Assembly (NCBI GenBank): GCA_947388575.1
Contig: CANDSI010000014.1
Span: 1-12,462, forward strand
Length of the DNA stretch: 12,462 nt
Origin: an uncultured Mycoplasma sp.
Lineage (GTDB): Bacteria; Bacillota_I; Bacilli_A; RF39; UBA660
Direction: 5' to 3'
Position numbers and translations under genes: made by a program. Under the pieces are notes generated by a model that was given only the letters and a program-made list of their open reading frames with translations, made no database searches and was not told the origin of the DNA. Shown here one piece after another: positions 6,422 to 12,462 of this stretch. Each line of letters opens with the position of its first letter. The first letter of the stretch is position 1.

Positions 6422-7126
6422 TAAGTTGAATATTGCTATAGCTTTTTCTGTTGAAAAGGCAGCGTTTGTTGCAATATTTAGAGCAAAAGCCGTTTTTCCC
6501 ATACCAGGACGAGCTGCTAAAATGATTAATTCACCACCATGCAAGCCTGCTGTTGCTTTATCTAAGTCATAAAAACCAGTTCTTATTCCTGTAATATCAC
6601 TTTTATTTTTTGATAACTCCTCAAGTCTTTCTTGCGCTCTTCGGAGTATTTCATGGATTGGCACAAATTCACTAGTTTGTCTTACTCTAACAGCATTTAA
6701 AATACTTCTTTCTGATTCATCTAATAAACCATTTATATTCTCACTGGAATAAGCATTTGTTACAATATCTGTTGCTGTATTTATTAAGTTTCTTCTTATA
6801 GCATGATCTTTTAATATTTTTATATAATATTCAAGATTGGCAGCAGTAACTACAGAATCTATTACTTCCATTAAATAGGGAATTCCCCCTACTTCATTTA
6901 ATACTTTCTTCTTATCTAATTCAGCTTTAATTGTTGTAACGTCAATAGGATTTCTCTCTTTATATAATGAGATAATGGCATTAAATATAATTCTATTTTT
7001 ATCATTAAAGAACATGTCTTCTGTTACTTCATCACTGATTTTTTCAAGTGCGTCTTTATTTAAAAAAGCTACACCAAGGACACTCATTTCAGCTTCATAA
7101 TCATTTGGTAATGCACGTGTCGCCAT
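6419..7126 (-). CDS. dnaB: Replicative DNA helicase DnaB, N-terminal portion ending at an in-frame stop
   Basis: 235 codons from ATG 7126 to TAA 6421-6419. DnaB is the ring-shaped 5'-3' helicase that opens the replication fork and recruits primase. Residues 1-105 are the N-terminal helical collar domain (ALPNDYEAEMSVLGVAF is the classic start; NP.D..T....L and GG..YL follow), about 106-175 the linker, and from about 178 the motor domain (GIRTGFYDLDKATAGLHGGELIILAARPGMGKTAFALN, Walker A Lys211-Thr212). The chain then stops at IFNL where the motif FSLEM should continue. The ribosome binding site is a perfect AGGAGG that overlaps the rplI stop codon (8 bases between genes). A fragment this size would hold the collar and Walker A but no Walker B. 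Essential in bacteria, so either the stop is an artefact, it is bypassed, or another copy exists. Confidence 0.9.
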   Translation of the reverse strand: MATRALPNDYEAEMSVLGVAFLNKDALEKISDEVTEDMFFNDKNRIIFNAIISLYKERNPIDVTTIKAELDKKKVLNEVGGIPYLMEVIDSVVTAANLEYYIKILKDHAIRRNLINTATDIVTNAYSSENINGLLDESERSILNAVRVRQTSEFVPIHEILRRAQERLEELSKNKSDITGIRTGFYDLDKATAGLHGGELIILAARPGMGKTAFALNIATNAAFSTEKAIAIFNL

Positions 7127-7134
7127 AAATCCTC

Positions 7135-7575
7135 CTATTTTATTAAGTTTGCTTTTATTTTAAAACTTACCTTCTTATGAAGTATTATTTCTACTTCACT
7201 AATGCCTAAACTAGATAAATCATAATCTAATTTAATACATTTTTTATCTATTTTAAAACCTAATTTTCCTATTTCTTCAGCGATTTGCTTGGTTGATATT
7301 TTGCCAAATACCTTATCTTGAACACCAGTTTTAACTTTAAAATTAATTATCTTGTTTTCTAATTGCTTTTTTATTTCTTGGTATTCTGCAACTTTTTGAT
7401 CCTCTTCTTTTTGTTTGGCATCAAGCTCTCTATCTAAAACTTCTTTACTTCTTTTAGTGTATGGAACCGCTAATTTATTCTTAATTAAATAATTATTAGC
7501 ATACCCATCACTGACTTCTATTATTTCATCTTTTTTTCCTACTTTACGGACGTCTTCTAGCATAATAACTTTCAT
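7135..7575 (-). CDS. rplI: 50S ribosomal protein bL9
   Basis: 146 residues, normal for bL9 (about 148). It binds 23S rRNA near the L1 stalk through its N-terminal domain and projects a second domain on a long helix. The family signature is intact: MKVIMLEDVRKVGKKDEIIEVSDGYANNYLIKNKLAVPYT, then the connecting helix (residues about 42-75, rich in Lys/Glu/Gln) and the C-terminal domain with VFGKISTKQIAEEI. First gene of the operon, with an AAGGAG ribosome binding site (7591-7586) and a well-formed promoter. rplI next to dnaB is a conserved arrangement in Bacillota; gdpP, which often precedes rplI in Bacilli, is replaced here by an unrelated ATP-grasp gene. Confidence 0.97.
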   Translation of the reverse strand: MKVIMLEDVRKVGKKDEIIEVSDGYANNYLIKNKLAVPYTKRSKEVLDRELDAKQKEEDQKVAEYQEIKKQLENKIINFKVKTGVQDKVFGKISTKQIAEEIGKLGFKIDKKCIKLDYDLSSLGISEVEIILHKKVSFKIKANLIK

Positions 7576-7602
7576 AAAAATTATACTCCTTGTCTAATAT
7601 TT

Positions 7603-7631
7603 ATTATATCATAGTTACCTTTTATTGTAAA
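7603..7631 (-). promoter_or_regulatory. Promoter of the rplI-dnaB-M23-walJ-rlmH-ung-HAD operon
   Basis: On the minus strand: TTTACA (7631-7626), 17-base spacer, TATAAT (7608-7603) with TG one base upstream (TGATATAAT, extended -10). This is the best promoter in the window. Transcription should start near 7596, giving a leader of about 20 bases that holds the AAGGAG ribosome binding site. All following genes are on the same strand with gaps of 15 bases or less or overlaps, and no terminator is seen until 1772. Confidence 0.75.
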
Positions 7632-7646
7632 TTCTAGAGGTATATT

Positions 7647-8600
7647 TTACTTTATTTTAAACATAGCTTTTATAGCTTTTTTATAAATACTTTTAGCTAT
7701 TTCATAACCATTCTCATTTTCTTTAATAAGATTATCCATCATAACTCCACTATTGATTTCTAAAACATAATATTTGCCGTTTTTATCACGAATTATATCT
7801 ATACTGCCAAATTTTAAATCAATTGTATTTGCTACTTTAGTTGCTAATTTTAAAATTTCTGTTTTTATTTCTTTTTCTATATCAAAACTTGCTTTTGCTC
7901 CTCCTGATAAATTGAATTTCCAATTGTATATATACTCTTCATTCTCTTTTAAAATAATATCTTTATTTACGCCATCATAGTCTTTAAAATATTCATAATT
8001 AAAGTTTCTTAATAATTCCTTAATTGAAGACACACCATCTCCATATACTTTTGGTAACTCTTTTTTATATATTAATTCGGGATTATGTTGGAATATTATT
8101 ACACGATATTCATTTTCTATATCTATAAAAGGACATAAACTTAAAGAATAGCTTCGTTTACTAAGCTTTAAATAATAGTATTCTAAATCTTTTTCATTAG
8201 TTATATGATAAACATTATTTCCACATGTACCATTATTTATTTTTAAAACAACAGAGGCATTATACTTGATAAATAGCTCTTTTAAATAATTAATATTATT
8301 ACATCCAATAGCATAATTTTCATTATTTGTAGGTGCATATACTATATGATGTTCTACTACTGGTAAATGATAATGCTCTAATAATTCACATAATGCATAT
8401 TTGTCATCACAAACTTCTCCTAGCCCATGAGAATTAAGATCAAATTTATAACCAGCGAGAGTTCTACATATTCCATCTTTTTCTAAAACTACTATCCAAT
8501 CTTTTGATAGATATGTAAATTTTATATTCTCTTCTTTACATATTTCACTCAATATATTTTTAAATGTTTTTTCTTGTTTTATATCATTTTCTATCTTCAT
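7647..8600 (-). CDS. ATP-grasp ligase, RimK/cyanophycin-synthetase type, substrate unknown
   Basis: 317 residues, soluble. ATP-grasp enzymes join a carboxylate, activated as acyl phosphate, to an amine or thiol. Seen here: an N-terminal preATP-grasp region (1-65), DDKYALCELLEHYHLPV (66-81, typical of RimK, GshB and CphA relatives), the ATP-binding VVLKINNGTCGNNVY (117-131, Lys120), NEYRVIIF (163-170), YGDGVSSIKELL (186-197, a segment style found in cyanophycin synthetase), and the metal-binding end GSIDII (Asp268) with VLEINSGVMM (Glu281, Asn283). No second catalytic domain is fused, and no obvious peptide substrate gene lies next to it. It stands alone: a terminator and promoter precede it and the rplI promoter follows, although no terminator is visible at its 3' end, so readthrough into rplI is possible. 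Confidence 0.8.
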   Translation of the reverse strand: MKIENDIKQEKTFKNILSEICKEENIKFTYLSKDWIVVLEKDGICRTLAGYKFDLNSHGLGEVCDDKYALCELLEHYHLPVVEHHIVYAPTNNENYAIGCNNINYLKELFIKYNASVVLKINNGTCGNNVYHITNEKDLEYYYLKLSKRSYSLSLCPFIDIENEYRVIIFQHNPELIYKKELPKVYGDGVSSIKELLRNFNYEYFKDYDGVNKDIILKENEEYIYNWKFNLSGGAKASFDIEKEIKTEILKLATKVANTIDLKFGSIDIIRDKNGKYYVLEINSGVMMDNLIKENENGYEIAKSIYKKAIKAMFKIK

Positions 8601-8620
8601 ATTTACACCTTCGTCTATTT

Positions 8621-8626
8621 ATTATA
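8621..8626 (-). promoter_or_regulatory. Probable -10 box of the ATP-grasp gene
   Basis: TATAAT on the minus strand, 20 bases before the ATG at 8600, with GAAGGTG as ribosome binding site. The -35 position (TTTAAT, 8649-8644) is poor and falls inside the terminator hairpin of the preceding gene, so this assignment is tentative. Confidence 0.4.
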
Positions 8627-8629
8627 CAT

Positions 8630-8655
8630 GAGAAAAGCTACTAATTAAAGTAGCT
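8630..8655 (-). terminator. Intrinsic terminator after the thioredoxin-like gene
   Basis: On the minus strand AGCTACT (8655-8649), loop TTAATT, AGTAGCT (8642-8636), then TTTCTC. The stem is a perfect 7 bp and begins 12 bases past the stop codon at 8668. The T-tract is short, so strength is moderate. Confidence 0.6.
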
Positions 8656-8667
8656 ATGTCTAAAATA

Positions 8668-9222
8668 TTAATTTTTTCGCGATAATATAATCATAGCGCC
8701 AAAGCCTAAAACTATAGCTCCAAATATTCCAAAAACTATCATTGTTGCAACTTTGCTTGGTTCACTAAAGATTTCGTCTAACATCATATGATCATCTTTT
8801 AAAGATAATTTAGAGATTGTTTCTTTAACTATGTCTTTATATTCACTATTATTTTTAGCTTCTTCTGCTAAATTAAAAGCTTTTTTAACATCCGCAGGTC
8901 CTGAATAGCCAAAAATATATTCATCACCAATTATAAATAAAGGAACACTTCCAATATCTTTTTCGGCAAAATTTAAATCTTTTTGTATTTGTTCTAATAA
9001 CTTGGTGTTATTGCTATTTTGATATACTTGATAAGTTTTTAATTTTACACCTTCAGGTATACTTTCTTTGTTTTCATTTAAATATTCTAGGGCATCTTCA
9101 CAATGGTTACATTGAGTAGATCTGAATAGATATATTGTTACTTCATTATTGCTTTCTGCTTTAACATTTATGGGCAATATTAAAAGCATTACTGTTATTA
9201 TACTAATTATTATTTTTTTCAT
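8668..9222 (-). CDS. Secreted thioredoxin-fold protein with C-terminal membrane anchor
   Basis: 184 residues. A signal peptide covers 1-22 (cleavage after VKA22), a thioredoxin-like domain about 25-120 has the redox motif CNHC (38-41, after YLFRSTQ) and the cis-proline Val93-Pro94, and a single membrane segment lies at about 158-180 followed by a four-residue basic tail SRKN. The topology puts the CxxC domain outside the cell, tethered to the membrane. Likely role: thiol-disulfide oxidoreductase acting on exported proteins; direction (oxidant, reductant, isomerase) cannot be read from the motif. It has its own promoter and terminator. A possible client in this window is the secreted M23 peptidase with its cysteine pair, but that is inference only. 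Confidence 0.8.
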   Translation of the reverse strand: MKKIIISIITVMLLILPINVKAESNNEVTIYLFRSTQCNHCEDALEYLNENKESIPEGVKLKTYQVYQNSNNTKLLEQIQKDLNFAEKDIGSVPLFIIGDEYIFGYSGPADVKKAFNLAEEAKNNSEYKDIVKETISKLSLKDDHMMLDEIFSEPSKVATMIVFGIFGAIVLGFGAMIILSRKN

Positions 9223-9243
9223 ATTTTCACATCCTTGTAATTA

Positions 9244-9272
9244 ATTATATCAAAGTATTAATAATAAAACAA
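9244..9272 (-). promoter_or_regulatory. Promoter of the thioredoxin-like gene
   Basis: On the minus strand: TTGTTT (9272-9267), 17-base spacer, TATAAT (9249-9244) with TG one base upstream (TGATATAAT). An AAGGATGTG ribosome binding site precedes the ATG at 9222. The -35 lies in the right arm of the putative terminator of the ABC operon. Confidence 0.6.
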
Positions 9273-9295
9273 TTATTTCCTTTTAAAATTATTGT
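9262..9295 (-). terminator. Possible terminator of the ABC exporter operon
   Basis: On the minus strand ACAAT-A-ATTT (9295-9286), loop TAAAAGG, AAAT-A-ATTGT (9278-9269), then TTTATTATT. Nine pairs with one A-A mismatch, AT-rich, so weak. It contains the TAA stop of the second ABC gene. Confidence 0.4.
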
Positions 9296-11046
9296 ATTGC
9301 TTGTGAAGAGTATAATTTATAATACTCTCCCTTTTTCTTCATTAATTCATTATGAGTTCCTTCTTCATAATTTATATGGTCTTTGATTAAAACTATTTTA
9401 TCGCAATTCTTTATTGTTGATATACGATGGGCGACCATTATTGTAGTTCTATCTTTTGTTACTAAATCTATTGCTTTAGTTATTTTTTTCTCTGTCATTA
9501 AATCGATATTGCTAGTTGCTTCATCTAAAATTAAAATCTTAGGGTCTTGAAGCATTATTCTCGCGATACATAAAAGCTGTCTTTCACCATTTGATAAATT
9601 AGAACCATTATTTAAAAGAATTGTTTCATAGCCATTTTCTAAATTCATTATCATGTCATGAATATCTAAAATTTTACATACTTTTATTACTTCTTCTTTT
9701 TTTATTTTTTTATTTAATACTAAATTATCATATACACTTCTCGCAAATAGAAAGTTATCTTGGAGCATTATGCTAACTTGTCCTCTTAAATTATTAAGTC
9801 TTATGTCTTTAATATTAATACCATCAATTAAAATCTCACCTTCATCAGGATCATAAAACCTGGATAACAAACTTAATATTGTAGATTTTCCACAGCCTGT
9901 TTCTCCGACTAAACCTACTTTGTCGCCAGCTTTGATTTTTAAATTAACATGATTTAAAACTTTTTTCTTTTTATCATAACTAAAAACAACATTTTTTAGT
10001 TCAATATCACCCTTAATATCTAAAATTATTGATTTTTTAGAGTTTTCAATAACAAGAGGTTCATCTAATAATTCAAATATTCTTTCTAAATATGTTGAAG
10101 CATCCATTAAATCACTATAACTACTTGTAATGTATTCTAGTGGGTCCCAAAATCTTGAAGAATATGAGTCGATAGCTATTATTGTACCTAAACTGACTCT
10201 TGGATAAAAATATCTTAAACCAATATAATAGATTAAAGCTATACATATTATATCAAAAACATGGGCAAGCGACCAATTTAGATTTCCTATAAAAAAAGTT
10301 TTCTTTTGAGCATTAATTCTTTCTTTTTCTAAATCTCTTAAAATTCTTTCATTTTCATTTTCACGATTAAAACTTTGAGTTATTCGAATACCATTTATAC
10401 TTTCAGATACATAAGCATTAACATTTGATTTTTTATCATTTACGACATGTTGTAACTTTCTTCTAATAGGAGCTAAAAAGATAAAAATTGTAATCAATAT
10501 TATAGCTGAAATTATACTTATTAAAGCTAAAGATGTATTGGTTATAAGCATAAACACTATTACAAAAATTAAATTTACGATATCAAGTAAACCTTGAACG
10601 ATAACATAACAAAATATTCCTGCTACATCATCGGGATAACTAGTCGCTCTCGTATATATCTTTCCATGACTTCTAGTATCAAAATAATTATTAGGTAAGT
10701 ATTGCAATTTTTTAAAGATTTCTACTTTGATATCATATGATACTTTATCAAGTGCTATAATCATTTTATCTCTTTGTATTTTAGTAAAAAATACAGATAA
10801 TAATACTATACCTAACATGATAAATGATAATAATACTATTTGCATAAAATTCTTATTTACAAATGATACGTCAATAGCATATGCCATAATTTTAGGAATA
10901 ACAAGAAGTAATAAACTTGATATTATCCCAATAAAGAAAGAGATAAATAATTCTTTTTTATATGGCTTAATAAATTCAAGCATTCGACTCATATTTTTCC
11001 AAGAAAATTTTGTTGCTTCTTCATCTTTTTTGTAATTATTAACCAT
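9289..11046 (-). CDS. ABC exporter half-transporter, canonical ATP-site subunit
   Basis: 585 residues, normal for a half-transporter: six-helix membrane domain (about 30-315) fused to an ATPase domain (about 345-585). ATPase motifs: Walker A GETGCGKST (381-389), Q-loop Gln429, signature LSNGE (484-488, where the usual motif is LSGGQ), Walker B ILILDE with catalytic Glu509, and switch His540 (VAHRIST). The membrane domain has the family's LP..YFD....G motif near 117-128. It starts one base after the upstream ABC gene ends, with an AGGAGA ribosome binding site inside that gene's last codons. Together they look like a heterodimeric exporter of the BmrCD, LmrCD, EfrAB or TM287/288 kind, typically exporting drugs or lipophilic compounds. 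The true substrate is unknown. Confidence 0.93.
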   Translation of the reverse strand: MVNNYKKDEEATKFSWKNMSRMLEFIKPYKKELFISFFIGIISSLLLLVIPKIMAYAIDVSFVNKNFMQIVLLSFIMLGIVLLSVFFTKIQRDKMIIALDKVSYDIKVEIFKKLQYLPNNYFDTRSHGKIYTRATSYPDDVAGIFCYVIVQGLLDIVNLIFVIVFMLITNTSLALISIISAIILITIFIFLAPIRRKLQHVVNDKKSNVNAYVSESINGIRITQSFNRENENERILRDLEKERINAQKKTFFIGNLNWSLAHVFDIICIALIYYIGLRYFYPRVSLGTIIAIDSYSSRFWDPLEYITSSYSDLMDASTYLERIFELLDEPLVIENSKKSIILDIKGDIELKNVVFSYDKKKKVLNHVNLKIKAGDKVGLVGETGCGKSTILSLLSRFYDPDEGEILIDGINIKDIRLNNLRGQVSIMLQDNFLFARSVYDNLVLNKKIKKEEVIKVCKILDIHDMIMNLENGYETILLNNGSNLSNGERQLLCIARIMLQDPKILILDEATSNIDLMTEKKITKAIDLVTKDRTTIMVAHRISTIKNCDKIVLIKDHINYEEGTHNELMKKKGEYYKLYSSQAIQ

Positions 11047-11047
11047 T

Positions 11048-12462
11048 TTAGATATCTCCTTTCTGTAATTCGTATAATTTATAATAATAACCTTTTTTAT
11101 TCATTAATTCCTTATGGTTACCACTTTCTATTACTTTTCCTTTATCTAATACATAAATTTTATCAGCGTTCATAACGCTTACTATTTTACTAGCTATTAT
11201 AACTTTTGTAGATTTATAATTTAATTTCTTTATACTTTCGTTTATTTTTTCTTCCGTTTCCATATCTAATGCACTTGTAATATCATCAAGTAAAAGAATG
11301 TCTGGTTTAACAGCGAGAGCTCTTGCTAAAGATAATCTTTGTTTTTCTCCACCAGATAAACCTACTCCTTTTTCGCCAATTATAGTATCTATCCCTTCAG
11401 GCATATTTTTGATATAATCACAACAAGCAATATTCGCATATTTCATAGTTTCTTTTTTACTTAATCCCATATTACCATATCTAATATTGTTATAGATTGA
11501 ATCACTAAATAGAAAACTGGATTGGGTAACATAACCAACTTTTTCTCGTAAATCTTTAATATTGTAATCTAAATAATTTCTTCCATTTATTAATACTTCT
11601 CCACTCTCAGGAATAATAAATCCTAATAATAAGTTTACTATTGATGATTTACCGCTTCCTGTCTTACCTATAAATGCTATTGTTTCTTGTGGATTAATTT
11701 TTAAATTTAAATTTTCTAAAACTACTTTATTATCAAAAACTATTCTAACATTTTTAAATTCAATTGGTACTAATAAGGTTTTTAACGGTTCTTCTCCTTT
11801 TAATTCTATTTTGGGTTTAGCATCTAAAAGATTTTTTATGCGTTTTTTTGCTATTCCATACCTCCCAATACTATGAAGTAGTCCTCCTAGTCTAATAAAT
11901 GGTGCACGCAAGTTATAAAGATAAGAATTGAATATAATTAATTCTCCTAGAGTTATCTTATTATTAATAAATAGATACCCTCCTACAATAAGTAATATTA
12001 CGCTCATTATATAACTAAGAAAATCAATACTGCCATAAAATACATTTTCTTTAAATCCAACTTTTATATCTTTATCAACATATTTCTTACCAATTTTTTT
12101 CATTTCTTTGATTTCATATTCTTCTAAAGCAAAAGTCTTTACAACACGATTAGCTTCAATATTATCACTTATATAATCATTAACATCACTAGTCATGTCA
12201 CGTAATTTTTCATATTCTTTATGAATATTTTTATAAAAAATAACTGTTATAATACCTACTATTACACCTGGTGTTAAAAGAAGTAGTGTGAAAGATGCAT
12301 TAATAGTTAATAAATACACAAAAGAAAAAATAAAATTTAACATTATCGCTCCAATAGTCTTTATATTATAACTAATTTGTTTTCTTATATTCCACATATC
12401 GCTTGTAAAATTAGTCATTAATTCACCTTTGTTGTTATGCTCAAAAAAATCATGATCTAAAT
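11048..12462 (-). CDS. ABC exporter half-transporter, degenerate ATP-site subunit (5' end beyond right edge)
   Basis: The frame is open to the window edge. The ATG at 12418 is internal: the codons upstream of it read LDHDFFEHNNKGEL, the family motif (FF....G.L) that lies in the membrane domain after helix 2, so roughly 120 N-terminal residues are missing. Counting from Met at 12418: membrane helices up to about 180, Walker A GKTGSGKSS (251-259), Q-loop Gln299, signature LSGGE (354-358, intact), Walker B ILLLDD with Asp379 in place of the catalytic Glu, and Ser410 in place of the switch His (IIASKIVSV against the usual VAHR). These are the usual changes of the non-hydrolysing site in heterodimeric exporters. 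First visible gene of the ABC operon; its promoter is outside. Confidence 0.93.
   Translation of the reverse strand, partial: LDHDFFEHNNKGELMTNFTSDMWNIRKQISYNIKTIGAIMLNFIFSFVYLLTINASFTLLLLTPGVIVGIITVIFYKNIHKEYEKLRDMTSDVNDYISDNIEANRVVKTFALEEYEIKEMKKIGKKYVDKDIKVGFKENVFYGSIDFLSYIMSVILLIVGGYLFINNKITLGELIIFNSYLYNLRAPFIRLGGLLHSIGRYGIAKKRIKNLLDAKPKIELKGEEPLKTLLVPIEFKNVRIVFDNKVVLENLNLKINPQETIAFIGKTGSGKSSIVNLLLGFIIPESGEVLINGRNYLDYNIKDLREKVGYVTQSSFLFSDSIYNNIRYGNMGLSKKETMKYANIACCDYIKNMPEGIDTIIGEKGVGLSGGEKQRLSLARALAVKPDILLLDDITSALDMETEEKINESIKKLNYKSTKVIIASKIVSVMNADKIYVLDKGKVIESGNHKELMNKKGYYYKLYELQKGDI

Noticed and set aside
6400..6440. Intein, intron or insertion explaining the dnaB interruption
   Set aside because: Nothing is inserted: the two parts are contiguous and in the same frame, separated by one stop codon only.
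6282..6572. 96-codon plus-strand frame across the dnaB stop
   Set aside because: Antisense shadow of dnaB, whose motifs are unmistakable on the other strand.
5780..7126. Alternative genetic code explaining the dnaB stop
   Set aside because: TAA ends at least seven other genes here and no other gene has an internal TAA, so general reassignment is not supported; site-specific recoding stays open.
7615..7641. TACCT...AGGTA inverted repeat as a terminator after the ATP-grasp gene
   Set aside because: Only 5 bp with a 17-base loop and no T-tract following.
7774..7980. 68-codon plus-strand frame
   Set aside because: Antisense shadow of the ATP-grasp gene.
10727..11035. 102-codon plus-strand frame
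   Set aside because: Antisense shadow of the second ABC gene's membrane domain.
12416..12418. ATG at 12418 as the start of the upstream ABC gene
   Set aside because: The frame stays open to the edge and the residues before this ATG form the conserved DFFEHNNKGEL membrane-domain motif, so it is an internal methionine.

Overview
The window is strongly AT-rich and densely coded, with Gram-positive-type gene families (WalJ/YycJ, RlmH, bL9, LysM-G5-M23 peptidase, AGGAGG-type ribosome binding sites). It reads as chromosome of a low-GC Bacillota, possibly an uncultured gut lineage related to Mollicutes; the exact lineage cannot be fixed from sequence alone. Tryptophan is encoded by TGG where checked, and no gene needs TGA as sense, so the standard bacterial code fits.

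Layout, left to right: (1) 1-565, minus, the N-terminal 188 residues of a DUF1848-type protein that runs off the left edge. (2) 753-1295, plus, a LemA-like membrane protein, the only plus-strand gene. It ends in a terminator hairpin and converges on (3) an unrecognised 131-residue gene (1285-1680, minus). (4) 7575 down to 1771, minus, a tight operon: rplI, dnaB, a secreted M23 peptidase, walJ, rlmH, ung and a HAD phosphatase. It starts at a good extended -10 promoter and ends at a hairpin terminator near 1754-1772. (5) 7647-8600, minus, a stand-alone ATP-grasp ligase. (6) 8668-9222, minus, a secreted, C-terminally anchored thioredoxin-fold protein. (7) 9289 to the right edge, minus, two ABC exporter half-transporters forming a probable heterodimer; the upstream one is cut by the window edge.

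The most notable observation is in dnaB. The replicative helicase frame is interrupted by one in-frame TAA exactly where the family has the glutamate of the FSLEM motif, which is the catalytic glutamate of DnaB-type helicases. The next codon is ATG, the frame is unchanged, and every other helicase motif on both sides is intact. A single G-to-T difference (GAA to TAA) explains it. A base-calling or assembly error, or a minority variant, is the most economical explanation for an essential gene. A genuinely split or recoded helicase is possible and easy to test.

Other points: the ABC pair has clear asymmetry of ATP sites (one canonical, one degenerate); the same extended -10 element TGATATAAT occurs before three genes; none of 13 visible gene ends uses TGA; and promoters and terminators are packed so closely that some overlap. 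I saw no CRISPR array, tRNA, rRNA, insertion sequence or phage gene. No stretch longer than 300 bases lacks a gene.
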